Shown here piece after piece: positions 14,618 through 23,171 of a stretch of 26,868 bases of DNA. The DNA is from CAYYVJ01 sp964475115 (GTDB taxonomy: Bacteria; Bacillota; Clostridia; Lachnospirales; Lachnospiraceae). The first letter of the stretch is position 1. Every line of letters starts with the position of its first letter. A model generated the notes under the pieces. The model ran no database searches. It was not told the origin of the DNA and was given only the letters and a program-made list of their open reading frames with translations. The stretch spans positions 1-26,868 of the forward strand of contig CAYYVJ010000019.1 of the NCBI GenBank assembly GCA_964475115.1, given 5' to 3'. Made by a program: the position numbers and the translations under genes.

Positions 14618-14653
14618 CAATAAAAGGTCTTACAAATGTAAGGCCTTTTATTG
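14618..14653. terminator. Bidirectional terminator between the MerR gene and hcp
   Basis: CAATAAAAGG-T-CTTACA (14618-14634) pairs with its near-complement at 14637-14653, with one G-T wobble. A/T-rich flanks on both sides serve the two convergent genes. Confidence 0.8.
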
Positions 14654-14659
14654 CTTATT

Positions 14660-16315
14660 TTATATATGTTGACTCAAACAAGTCTTTAAATCTTCTTCTG
14701 GTTGGCTAATCGGTCTTAACTCAAAGGTATCTACAAGATATTGCAATACATTCGGGGAAATAAAAGCTGGTAACGAAGGCCCTAAATATATACGCTTTAC
14801 TCCCAAAGAAAGCAGAGATAGTAAATCTGCCACTGCTTTTTGTTCATACCAAGACAAAATAATAGAAAGCGGAATACCATTTACATCCGTACTAAATGCA
14901 TCTGCTAAACCAGTAGCAATTCTTACAGCCGAATAAGAGTCATTACACTGTCCAACATCTAATATTCTAGGTAAACCTGCTACTTCACCAAACTCTAATT
15001 TATTAAATCTATACTTTCCACAGGCAAGAGTGAGTATCACGCAATCATCTGGTACCATTTTAGCAAAATCAGTATAGTAGTTTCGCCCAGGTCTTGCTCC
15101 ATCACAACCACCAATCAAAAAGAAATGACGAATCTGGTTTGATTTAACAGCATCTACAATCTCTTCAGCATAGGACAAAGTAGCATGGTGTCCAAATCCA
15201 ACTATAATCTCTTGAGGCTCTTCCTCTTCATCATATCCGCCCAATTCAAGTGCCTTCTTTATTATTTCACTAAAATCTTTTTTACCATCTTTTAATTTGG
15301 GTATATTTTTAACCCCCTCCCACCCTACAACATTAGTTGTAAAGATGCGGTCCTTGTAAGTTTCTCGTGGTCTCATCAAACAGTTGGTATTCATCAAAAT
15401 ACAACCCGGAATACTATCAAACTGCACTTGCTGATCCTGCCAAGCTCCACCAAAATTACCGGCCAAATGTTTATAGCCTCTTAATTTAGGGTAACCATGT
15501 GCAGGCAACATTTCACCATGCGTATAAACTTGTATCCCTGTTCCCTCAGTCTGTTGTAATAAGAGTTCCAAATCCTTTAAGTCATGTCCTGAAACAATAA
15601 TAAATGGCCCTTTTTTCATACGCACATTCACCTTATGAGGACTTGGATTTTTAAAACTCTTGGTATTGGCATCATCCAAGGTTTTCATTACTAATGTACT
15701 CATTTCTCCAGTCCTCATCACCATACGAATCAGTTCTTCCATAGACATATTATCATCTGTCGTTGCTGCCAATGCTCTAAAGTAAAACAAGTCCACTTCT
15801 TCACTACGATATCCCAGATAACGCGCCTGATGTCCGTATGCACTAACTCCTTTAAGGCCATATATAATGGTCATTCGCAAAGACCTGATATCTTCATCAA
15901 GCTCTTTATCAAACATAATACCTGCCCTTACCGAATCTTTAAGCATTTCAGATTTTTCAGCACTCAAATTATAAGTACATTGTTCAGGATATTCTAAATT
16001 TTTATCCGCACGTTCTCTTAGGCTTTCTTTCACTTGTTGGGATCTCTTTAATAAATCGACATGAACCTCTTCATCAAAGTTTACATTGGTAAGCGTAGTA
16101 AATAAGCAGTTCTCTACAAAACTAATAATATTTTCTTCTATTAATTCTTCCTTTTCAATCAAATTCATAGCATAACAGCTAATCCCTTTTAATTGATAGA
16201 TAAGCAAATCTTGTAAATTAGCTATCTCGGGTGTTTTACCACACACACCCATTTTAGTACATCCTTTTCCACCAGCTGTTTGCTCACACTGATAGCAAAA
16301 CATTCTATATTCCAT
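14660..16315 (-). CDS. hcp: Hydroxylamine reductase / hybrid-cluster protein
   Basis: This 551-aa iron-sulfur protein reduces hydroxylamine to ammonia in vitro and has been linked to NO reduction and protein S-nitrosylation. The N-terminal motif CYQCEQTAGGKGCTKMGVC (Cys 7, 10, 19, 25; CX2CX8CX5C) is the form found in strict anaerobes, holding a [4Fe-4S] cluster. Hybrid-cluster ligand regions are visible further on: SGHD, NTNCLM, GGCDGARPGR, LACGKYRF and VGQCNDSY. Length is normal. AGGAGG precedes the chosen ATG; a second ATG four codons later is possible. No hcr reductase gene is adjacent, as is usual in Clostridia. It is transcribed alone towards the terminator shared with the MerR gene. Confidence 0.96.
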   Translation of the reverse strand: MEYRMFCYQCEQTAGGKGCTKMGVCGKTPEIANLQDLLIYQLKGISCYAMNLIEKEELIEENIISFVENCLFTTLTNVNFDEEVHVDLLKRSQQVKESLRERADKNLEYPEQCTYNLSAEKSEMLKDSVRAGIMFDKELDEDIRSLRMTIIYGLKGVSAYGHQARYLGYRSEEVDLFYFRALAATTDDNMSMEELIRMVMRTGEMSTLVMKTLDDANTKSFKNPSPHKVNVRMKKGPFIIVSGHDLKDLELLLQQTEGTGIQVYTHGEMLPAHGYPKLRGYKHLAGNFGGAWQDQQVQFDSIPGCILMNTNCLMRPRETYKDRIFTTNVVGWEGVKNIPKLKDGKKDFSEIIKKALELGGYDEEEEPQEIIVGFGHHATLSYAEEIVDAVKSNQIRHFFLIGGCDGARPGRNYYTDFAKMVPDDCVILTLACGKYRFNKLEFGEVAGLPRILDVGQCNDSYSAVRIATGLADAFSTDVNGIPLSIILSWYEQKAVADLLSLLSLGVKRIYLGPSLPAFISPNVLQYLVDTFELRPISQPEEDLKTCLSQHI

Positions 16316-16386
16316 CCCAACCTCCTATATGAAATTATTCTAAAGAACATATCATATAGAGTATTTGCTTTTTTGTTTTATTCTAT

Positions 16387-16710
16387 TCAAATGTTTAATA
16401 ATTCAGAAAAGCTCCTAAGATTATAAGTAGCCATATTAGAATATATAGCATCACCAACTGCAGCCTGTTCCATTCCTGCTGCGATCGCCGCTTCTATTCC
16501 TGCCACTGTATCTTCTACCACCAGACAGTCTTCTGGATCAATCTTTAGATAAGCACTCGCCAATAGAAACACTTCTGGATCAGGTTTAGATTTTCTTATA
16601 TTATCACTATCCGATTTTGCGGAATTTCCAAAATAATCATATGCCTTTTCACAAAGTCCAAGCTTAGAAGATACATCTTTTCTTCTGCTTCTGAAACTTT
16701 TAATTTTAGT
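16387..16710 (-). pseudogene. Remnant of a HAD-family phosphatase, beta-phosphoglucomutase-like
   Basis: The open frame encodes the C-terminal half of a HAD hydrolase: KSKPDPEVFLLASAYL, DCLVVEDTVAGIEAAIAAGM and a normal C terminus. The N-terminal nucleophile motif (DxDGV) and the cap domain are missing, there is no ATG in frame, and the frame is closed by TGA at 16713-16711. In another frame, 16675-16770 encodes a further peptide-like stretch broken by a stop, so the 5' half is decayed or was replaced. A working beta-phosphoglucomutase is about 215 aa; about 107 codons remain. A GTG at 16572 could start a 61-aa peptide, but it would lack the catalytic aspartate. Confidence 0.75.
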
Positions 16711-16800
16711 TCAGCTTATCTAAGCTCCTTATTTAAGAAGTTTACCGCTGTATCTCCTAGAGAATACGAAAAGAATAAACCATTTTAATAAAAGTTGATT

Positions 16801-17334
16801 TTAATCCTGAACTACTAGCAGTTTTGTCTTTCTCAATGCATATACAATTGCAGGAACTACAACTAAATGAATCACTATTCCAGGGAGCGCTGTTACAAAT
16901 GCTGCTCCTATAAATGCTTGCATTCCATAAGGAGTACCTGCTAAACCGAAAATAATTGCATTTACAATTCCCATAACGATCCTACCACCAAGCATCCCTC
17001 CAATTAAGGAAAGGTATATCTTTCCTTTGGTAAGATTATAGAGGCAAGCTGTTATTGCACCATATGCACCTAGTTCAAATATCATAGATATTCCAATAGG
17101 GTAAAGTGGTGGCATCCCATTTATTGCAAATGATAGCAATGGAAGTAACATTCCACATATCATTGCATAAGGCATCCCACATAAAAATCCACTTAATAAT
17201 ACAGCTATATGCATTGGTGAAATAATCGTAGCAATATTGGGAATCGGTATAATCTGGTTAATCTTAGGGAGTAACAAGCCTAATGCAATGCAGATTGCTG
17301 TGTAAACTAGTCTTTGAGTATTATTCTTTTTCAT
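16801..17334 (-). CDS. ECF transporter S component, substrate unknown
   Basis: This 177-aa membrane protein has six hydrophobic segments and the start MKKNNTQRLVYTAICIALGLLLP, typical of ECF-type vitamin transporter S components. The ISPMHIAVLLSGFLCG and GMPPLYPIGISMIFELGAYG motifs mark a widespread clostridial subfamily of uncertain substrate. No riboswitch is recognisable upstream, so the vitamin cannot be inferred. It must share an EcfAA'T module encoded elsewhere. Its ATG follows the stop codon of the truncated DUF1905 frame directly (TAAATG), and the only visible ribosome binding site (GAGG) lies inside that frame, so translation may depend on it. Confidence 0.85.
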   Translation of the reverse strand: MKKNNTQRLVYTAICIALGLLLPKINQIIPIPNIATIISPMHIAVLLSGFLCGMPYAMICGMLLPLLSFAINGMPPLYPIGISMIFELGAYGAITACLYNLTKGKIYLSLIGGMLGGRIVMGIVNAIIFGLAGTPYGMQAFIGAAFVTALPGIVIHLVVVPAIVYALRKTKLLVVQD

Positions 17335-17451
17335 TTATTTATCCTCTTTTTCAACTTCCCATATTTTTACATGAACCATATCACCTGGTTCTTTCTTTAT
17401 CGTTGCTCTGATGTCTTTTCTTATTCCGATAATATGTCCTGGTATCTTCAT
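17335..17451 (-). pseudogene. Truncated DUF1905-domain gene
   Basis: This 38-codon frame, MKIPGHIIGIRKDI then RATIKKEPGDMVHVKI, matches the C-terminal third of DUF1905 proteins, where HIIGIRKDIR and PGDTV are conserved. Family-like residues (IVR) continue upstream of the ATG through the apparent GAGGAGG site, so this is the tail of a once longer gene (about 100 aa) whose 5' part is gone. The ATG has a usable GAGGAGG 10-11 nt away, and the frame ends exactly at the ECF gene's ATG. It may now serve as a translated leader for that gene. Confidence 0.65.
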
Positions 17452-17487
17452 TCTAACAATTTCCTCCTCTTATTAGATTACAGAATA

Positions 17488-17518
17488 TAATGATATTATC
17501 TATCATTACTTTTGTCAA
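17488..17518 (-). promoter_or_regulatory. Promoter with palindromic operator for the ECF S-component transcript
   Basis: On the minus strand there is a perfect -35 TTGACA (17518-17513), a 17-nt spacer and -10 TATCAT (17495-17490). A perfect inverted repeat TAATGATA-N5-TATCATTA (17488-17508) covers the -10 box and half of the spacer, a position suited to a repressor. The regulator is unknown. Confidence 0.65.
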
Positions 17519-17670
17519 TTTATAAAGTATTTTCCACTAACTTTATTTTTATATAAATCATCGTTTTTTACCTTAACTTTACTTAAATTTTATACTCTCA
17601 TGTAGGACAAAGCTTAATCTTTCTAATAAACTGTAATTGGAAATATATGTACACATGGAGGGACATACAA

Positions 17671-19571
17671 ATGAAAAGCATAAAGACAAAACTAATTTTA
17701 TCATTTCTATTGCTTACATTTACGATTACATTAGCCATTGGAGCAATTTCTATAACCAGTAGTTATAAATCTTTAAAAGAAGAAGCAGAAAAATCACTAC
17801 AGTTACTTTCTGTTGAAGGAGCAAAAGTAACAGAAAGTAGAATGGATGCCTTAATGGCTACTTTACAGATAATTTCTATGAAAAAGGAAATTATTAATAT
17901 GGGATATGAAGTAGATTTAAATGTGTTAAAGGAAGAATTGGACAAAACGGATTTTCTAGATATTGGTTATGTCCTTCCCAACGGCTATACCCATTTTACC
18001 GATGGCACCGTAAGATTGATGAGTGATCGTGTATATGTGCAAGAAGCTTTAGCAGGAAACCCGACCATATCGGATGTTATAATAAGCAGGGTTACCCGAA
18101 CCTCAGAGATTGAATTATGTATTCCTGTCTCAAAAAATGGAGAAGTGATAGGTGCAGTGCTGGCAATCTCATTGCACATCCAGATACCCAAAAAATAGTT
18201 GAACGTTTTAATCCAATAAAAGAAGCTGAGGAAGATCCTAGTTATGCTTCTATTGCCGGAGCTTTTCAGTTAATGATTGCGCAAAAATCAGGATTAACTA
18301 GATATACTGAAAATAACATGAACTATTATGCTGGGTTTACACCTATAAATGGTACAAATTGGACCTTCGTGATTACGGCAAGTGAAAATGAAATCTTAGA
18401 AGTAATTCCAACACTAATAAGCACCATTGTTACTGCAATGGTTGTTGTCATTATATTAAGTATGGGCTTAGTTTATATTCTTGATTTAACAATTACGAGA
18501 CCACTAGTTGATATGACAAAATTATTTCAAAAAATTACAGAGTTAGATTTACGTGATCATATTACAAATAAATATGTAAAACAGAAAGATGAAATTGGAA
18601 TACTGTCTGTATCATTTAATGCCTTAACACTGAAGTTAAGGGAAGTTATCTCACAAATTACAGATGCAGCAAGTCAAGTGACCGTAACTTCAAATGAATT
18701 GACAGGGGCTTCTTTACAAACAGCGCAGGTCTCCGAAGATATCGCAAATACTGTAGAAGAGATAGCAAAAGGTGCTTCAGAACAAGCTCACAATACAGAG
18801 CAGGGATCATTACAGGCCAACCTTCTTAGTCAATTACTCAAAAAAAATTATGGACATATGGAAGATTTAAATACTGCTTCAAAAAATGTGAATGGAATTG
18901 TAACCAGTGGATTAGAAAGTATTCACAACTTATCCCTTGCAACAACAGATAATAAAAATGCTACGGCGGATATTCTTGATGTTATCATACAAACCAAAAC
19001 AAGTTCTGATCAAATCAGCGAAGCTAGCAAGGTTATTACGGAAATAGCTAGAAACACTAATCTTCTAGCCTTAAATGCCACTATAGAAGCGGCAAGAGCT
19101 GGAGAAGCAGGGAAGGGTTTTGCGGTGGTCGCAGGAGAAATCCAAAAATTATCGGATGAATCTGCGGTATCAGCAAAACATATAAATGAAATCATCTCAA
19201 AACTTCAAAAAAATACAGCAAAAGCATCTGTTAGTATGAAACGAATGGCAACTACTTCAGAAATCCAAGAGAAGAATGTTGAAGAAACAATACACAAATA
19301 TGATTCTATTGCGAAAACCATGAAGACTTCTATAAGTGCTATTGAAGAACTCAATCTTTCAGAAGAAAAGATGAGTAAAGTTATTAATGAATTTCTTATA
19401 ATGCTAGATTCCCTATCAGCGATTGCAGAGCAAAATGCAGCAGGGACACAACAAGCTGCTTCTGCTATGGAGGAGCAAACAGCATCTTCAAGAGATTTAG
19501 CTGATGTAAGTGAAAGACTCTCTCAGTTAGGCGACAATCTTCAGAAAATCACTTTTCAATTTAAAGTATAA
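17671..19571 (+). pseudogene. Methyl-accepting chemotaxis protein disrupted by an out-of-frame deletion
   Basis: Start ATG 17671 follows GGAGG; the first frame ends at 18198. Residues 1-170 give a transmembrane helix and the first part of a dCache sensor domain, up to NGEVIGAVLA. The sequence then continues in another frame with GNLIAHPDTQKIVERFNPIKEAEED, the dCache end, then a second transmembrane helix, HAMP (ITRPLVDMTKLF) and a full signalling domain with the conserved tip NTNLLALNATIEAARAGEAGKGFAVVAGEIQKLS. About 25-30 residues normally found between these two parts are absent, so the lesion near 18155-18165 is a deletion plus frameshift, not a single-base slip. Either a pseudogene or an assembly error. 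When intact it would sense a small ligand outside the cell and signal to CheA. Confidence 0.85.
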
Positions 19572-19594
19572 ACCATATTTTCCTATAAATTGAA

Positions 19595-19623
19595 AAAGGC
19601 TTCCATATTTCATGGAAGCCTTT
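19595..19623. terminator. Bidirectional terminator between convergent chemoreceptor ends
   Basis: AAAGGCTTCCAT (19595-19606) pairs perfectly with ATGGAAGCCTTT (19612-19623), with a 5-nt loop. A-rich DNA precedes it and T-rich follows, serving both strands. Confidence 0.85.
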
Positions 19624-19642
19624 ACTTCAAGATATCATTTTC

Positions 19643-19742
19643 TTATTCTCTCTTTGCTAAATCCTTTAATTCCATTCCCATTTTTTCAATATTCTTAATG
19701 GTTTCTGCCATTTCATTAATACTCTTGTCCTGTTCTTCCATA
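19643..19742 (-). CDS. 3' end of a probable second methyl-accepting chemotaxis protein (interrupted by gap)
   Basis: About 32 codons before the stop read MEEQDKSINEMAETIKNIEK and end in LKDLAKRE. The spacing of MEEQ, S, A and the final amphipathic helix parallels the last residues of the neighbouring plus-strand chemoreceptor (AMEEQTASSRDLADVSERLS). This suggests the C terminus of another chemoreceptor whose main part lies in the gap. The fragment is short and the assignment tentative. Confidence 0.5.
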
Positions 19743-19842
19743 NNNNNNNNNNNNNNNNNNNNNNNNNNNNNNNNNNNNNNNNNNNNNNNNNNNNNNNNNN
19801 NNNNNNNNNNNNNNNNNNNNNNNNNNNNNNNNNNNNNNNNNN
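19743..19842. other. Assembly gap (100 N)
   Basis: Exactly 100 N, most likely of unknown true length. The minus-strand reading frames on the two sides belong to different proteins, so missing DNA must hold the end of the DUF2318 gene and the start of the gene whose tail is at 19643-19742. Confidence 0.95.
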
Positions 19843-20360
19843 GCATTTTCCTCTATAAGTTCTGCAGGAATTATTATTTCACTATCTGTTTCTGTCTTTT
19901 CATCTGCCATGATTGGAATAGGGCTACAACCGCCTCTTTCAGTTCCAACCTTATTTACATCATACACATTTCCGCAATTTTTACATTGAAGCAGATCACC
20001 TTGTTGTTCAAAATAAGCTCTTGGACTTCCACTACATTCTTCACAAGTATCAAAAGCTGTTCGTATCGTTCCATCTGATGCCTTGATTGCAAGTAAGCCT
20101 ACCTTTGTACCTTCTGCATCATAAGAATAAAAAGATGCAGTTTCAGATATATCTGCCACTTGTATTACCACATCGCCATCCTCATTTAAAGTAGCTAAAA
20201 CTTCTTCATTGACAGGTGCTTGATTCTTATCACCGCTTGAAATTATTTCTGGTACTACGATTGCCACAATAATTGCAATAGCAATCACCCCTAAAATAAT
20301 ATAAAGCATTTTAGATGACTTCATTTCTCTATTTCTTTTCATTTGTTTTCTATTTGACAA
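19843..20360 (-). CDS. DUF2318-domain membrane-anchored protein, 3' end in gap
   Basis: About 172 residues are visible. They comprise a basic N terminus, one transmembrane helix (about 18-40), then a domain with DTCEECSGSPRAYF, LLQCKNCGNVYDVN and GGCSPIPI, the cysteine pattern of DUF2318, a family often found with iron uptake genes and thought to bind metal or heme. The cysteine domain would lie outside the membrane. The start is TTG at 20360, 8 nt after AGGAGG. The reading reaches the gap after AELIEEN, so the C terminus is unknown, though the conserved domain is complete. It lies 37 nt after the YdcF-like gene, probably in the same transcript. An iron-related role would fit the FecBCD-type importer nearby, but this is only context. 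Confidence 0.78.
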
Positions 20361-20397
20361 ATTTGTATCCTCCTGATAATAGCCATATATGGCCAGT

Positions 20398-21207
20398 CTA
20401 TATGTTCCCGATTAATTTATCTTTCACAAGCGCAAAAAATTCTCTAACATGATAATGAACTACTAGAATATCGTCGGTAGAAGCACCTAAACCTTTCACC
20501 TTTGTCATTCCTTGTTTTTTTGCTATCATTGTAGCACGATACACGTGAAATTTGTTTGTAACAATTACTATATATCGATTTTTGTCTGCAATCATTGTTT
20601 GACTAAATCTTATATTCTCTTCTGTATTTGTGGATTTATCTTCCATAATAATTCTAGAATCTGCAATGCCTTTCGATATTAGATAGGTTTTCATGGCTAA
20701 CGCTTCAGAAATATCTTCTCCTCTTCCCTGACCACCAGAAACAATCACTTTAGAGTCAATATTTTCTTCTAAATATCCAATAGCTGTATCTAACCTGCTT
20801 TTTAACGCTCTTGATAATGCACTCCCCTTTACCTGCGCTCCTAATACAATTACATAGTCTGCATTTTTACTCGGAATAGAATTCCCTTTATATAGAATCA
20901 TTCCTTCCAAAAAAACAAAAAAAGAAGAAGCAAAAATTAGTAGTGAAAAGAAAATAATACTTATATACTTATTTACTTCAACTTTTTGGCCATGGAGATA
21001 ACTTAGAAGAATGGCAAGAAAAACACACGCTATAGCCGAAGCCAACCAAAACCATATAAAATCAGTGTCAAGTCCTGAATAAACGATGCTTGATATATAA
21101 TATCCAAAACAGCAAATCCCTAACAATAAGAATATAATGGCTAATATAATTACTTTAATCCACTCCTTTATACATAGTATAATAACATAATTAACTTTAA
21201 GAAACAA
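20398..21207 (-). CDS. YdcF/ElyC-family (DUF218) membrane protein
   Basis: The protein is 269 aa at most. The N-terminal third has three to four transmembrane segments. The rest is a DUF218 domain with YVIVLGAQVKG, SRALKSRLDTAIGYL, VIVSGGQGRGEDISEALAMKTYL and EDKSTNTEENI. Relatives such as SanA and ElyC act in envelope or peptidoglycan-lipid metabolism; the activity is undefined. The start is unclear. The longest frame uses TTG at 21207 without a convincing ribosome binding site, while a good AAGGAG lies within codons 14-15 and has no standard start codon at the right distance. It lies 12 nt after the chromate transporter gene. Confidence 0.82.
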   Translation of the reverse strand: MFLKVNYVIILCIKEWIKVIILAIIFLLLGICCFGYYISSIVYSGLDTDFIWFWLASAIACVFLAILLSYLHGQKVEVNKYISIIFFSLLIFASSFFVFLEGMILYKGNSIPSKNADYVIVLGAQVKGSALSRALKSRLDTAIGYLEENIDSKVIVSGGQGRGEDISEALAMKTYLISKGIADSRIIMEDKSTNTEENIRFSQTMIADKNRYIVIVTNKFHVYRATMIAKKQGMTKVKGLGASTDDILVVHYHVREFFALVKDKLIGNI

Positions 21208-21219
21208 ATAGTTTAAACT

Positions 21220-21783
21220 CTAGACCATCAAATATAATACTCCACCAACAAGGCCCGAGCCTAACATTACCAAAATTGGATTTATCCTCCACTTTCTTAA
21301 TATAATAATAGCTGTTCCAAACAGAGCAAAGGAAATGTAATTAATGGATTTGAAGTCCGCTGTAAAACCATTTTCACCCCAGACAGCCAAAATAAAAATA
21401 GAAAGTCCAGCAGAAGCAATCATTGCCACAACAGCAGGCCTTAGGCCGTCTAAAATACCCTGGATTATCGTTAAGCCTTTATATTTGTAATAGATCCATG
21501 CCAAAAAAGATACGATAAAAGAAGAGGGAAGGATACATCCCACAGTGGCAACAAGTGCACCTGGAATACCTGCTATTCTAATACCGACAAAGGTAGCTGA
21601 ATTGATTGCAATTGGGCCAGGGGTCATTTCTGCAATGGTTATCAAATCAGTAAACTCAGTCAATGTCAACCATTGATGCAACTCTACGATTTGATCTTGT
21701 ATTAAGGGGATAGCAGCCATTCCACCACCTATACTGAACATCCCAATTTGAAAAAAGCTCCAAAAAAGTTCTATTAGTGTCAT
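21220..21783 (-). CDS. Chromate transporter, second half-size CHR subunit
   Basis: This 187-aa protein has a single CHR domain, with LFWSFFQIGMFSIGGGMAAIPLIQDQIV at the N terminus and AEMTPGPIAINSATFVG, both family motifs, plus about six hydrophobic segments. Half-size CHR proteins are normally encoded as adjacent pairs that work together in the membrane to export chromate or move related oxyanions. Its ATG overlaps the stop of the first subunit by 4 nt (ATGA), so translation is coupled. Confidence 0.88.
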   Translation of the reverse strand: MTLIELFWSFFQIGMFSIGGGMAAIPLIQDQIVELHQWLTLTEFTDLITIAEMTPGPIAINSATFVGIRIAGIPGALVATVGCILPSSFIVSFLAWIYYKYKGLTIIQGILDGLRPAVVAMIASAGLSIFILAVWGENGFTADFKSINYISFALFGTAIIILRKWRINPILVMLGSGLVGGVLYLMV

Positions 21784-22361
21784 CTAGAGTCACCATCCTT
21801 TTTGGTCTCTTTTGCAAAAAATAATGTTTTTAACGCCCCAATGCATCCACACACCAAAATAATATACATCACATTAATTTTCAAAAAGAAAGTTGCAGCA
21901 AATGCACCTAACATTACAATTACTGATATAATATCTTTTTCCTTTATAACATTACCACCAAGATTCAATACTACATCAGCTATAACAGCAGCTACTCCTG
22001 CTTGCATCCCTTTTAGAACTGCATTTACAACAAGGTTTTCCCTAAATGCATTATAAAACAATGATATGGTAGAGATTATAATGAGAGGTGGCAATACCGT
22101 ACCTAAAATTGTAACCAGCGCCCCTAAAACACCTCCAACACGATACCCCAACAATATAGATGCATTGACCGCCACTGCTCCCGGAGAAGACTGGGCAATT
22201 GCCGCCAGATTAAGCATTTCCTTTTCTTCAATCCATTTTAAATCATCCACAAACTTTTTTTTCATGAGAGGAATAATAACAAATCCTCCACCGAAGGTAA
22301 AAGCACTTAAATAAAAAGTGGCACTAAAAAGTTTCATGTAAATATGTTTTTTATGTTTCAC
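21780..22361 (-). CDS. Chromate transporter, first half-size CHR subunit
   Basis: This 193-aa protein is the partner of the next gene. It has FYLSAFTFGGGFVIIPLMKKKFV, then AIAQSSPGAVAVNASILLGYRVGG, the CHR-domain motifs, with several membrane segments. The GTG start at 22361 follows AAGGAGG by 9 nt. A probable extended -10 promoter lies between it and the ABC transporter genes upstream, so the pair can be expressed separately from them. Real substrate may be another anion; the name follows the family. Confidence 0.87.
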   Translation of the reverse strand: MKHKKHIYMKLFSATFYLSAFTFGGGFVIIPLMKKKFVDDLKWIEEKEMLNLAAIAQSSPGAVAVNASILLGYRVGGVLGALVTILGTVLPPLIIISTISLFYNAFRENLVVNAVLKGMQAGVAAVIADVVLNLGGNVIKEKDIISVIVMLGAFAATFFLKINVMYIILVCGCIGALKTLFFAKETKKDGDSR

Positions 22362-22386
22362 TTATTTTACCTCCTTACATTTGAGT

Positions 22387-22395
22387 ATTATACCA
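22387..22395 (-). promoter_or_regulatory. Extended -10 promoter element before the chromate transporter pair
   Basis: TGG-TATAAT on the minus strand, about 25 nt before the GTG start, in the 44-nt space after the ABC ATPase gene. No good -35 box is visible. Confidence 0.4.
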
Positions 22396-22405
22396 TGCCA
22401 CCTTC

Positions 22406-23167
22406 TTATAGAGCCAAAATAGGTACAACATTCAAATAGCCCAAGGAAGTTTTCTCCACACAAATCTTTACATGGTAGATATCTTCCAGTATTTCAGGAA
22501 TCAATACCTTTTCAGGTTTATCATATGCTTGTATTTCCATTTTATCAAGTAAAATCATGTTATCACAATATCTTGAAGCCAACATAAGATCATGTACTAC
22601 AAAAATTAAAATTGTCCCCATTTTTATGGTGTATTTCTTTGCTAAGTCCATAACTGTTAATTGATGTCTTAAATCCAATGCACTTGTAGGTTCATCTAGC
22701 AACAAGACTTTAGGCTTGGACACAAAGGATTGCGCCATTGATACCAGTTGTTTTTGTCCACCACTCAAATTATTAAAAGTTTTATTACTTATTTCCAGGA
22801 GATTTAGTTCCGTAAGAACCTCCGTTACAGCTGCAATTTGTTCATCCGTAACCCTCCAACTTAGCTCTCTAACTAACCCTAGAAGAACCATTTCAAACAC
22901 TGTCAATCTAGAATTTATATTTTCCATTTGGGGCAAATATGCTATCTCTGTTATAGGATAGCTTGTCCCATCTACACTATTATATAAGCTTACGTTTCCA
23001 CTTTTTTTGACCTGATTTGCAATTGCTTTAATAAATGTAGTTTTTCCTGATCCATTCCTACCAATCACAGCTGTCATTTGCCCACCCTGGAAAGTGGCTG
23101 AAATATTTTTTAAAATTTGTTGATTCGAATAATATACGTTTATGTTCTCAACTTCTAAATTTATCAT
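22406..23167 (-). CDS. ABC transporter ATP-binding protein, FecE/FepC/BtuD type
   Basis: This 253-aa ATPase drives the importer encoded upstream. Walker A is GRNGSGKTT (36-44), the Q-loop YLPQ (77-80), the signature LSGGQ (134-138), Walker B VLLLDEP (154-160) and the switch His lies in VVHDL. It is the last gene of the substrate-binding protein / permease / ATPase operon, starting 4 nt after the permease stop codon. Confidence 0.93.
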   Translation of the reverse strand: MINLEVENINVYYSNQQILKNISATFQGGQMTAVIGRNGSGKTTFIKAIANQVKKSGNVSLYNSVDGTSYPITEIAYLPQMENINSRLTVFEMVLLGLVRELSWRVTDEQIAAVTEVLTELNLLEISNKTFNNLSGGQKQLVSMAQSFVSKPKVLLLDEPTSALDLRHQLTVMDLAKKYTIKMGTILIFVVHDLMLASRYCDNMILLDKMEIQAYDKPEKVLIPEILEDIYHVKICVEKTSLGYLNVVPILAL

Positions 23168-23171
23168 AATC

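Noticed and set aside
19716..20360. DUF2318 frame continued through the second gap to 19716
   Set aside because: The real size of the gap is unknown and the left-hand sequence in that frame (YGRTGQEY) is the wrong frame of the chemoreceptor tail. I stop the gene at the gap edge.
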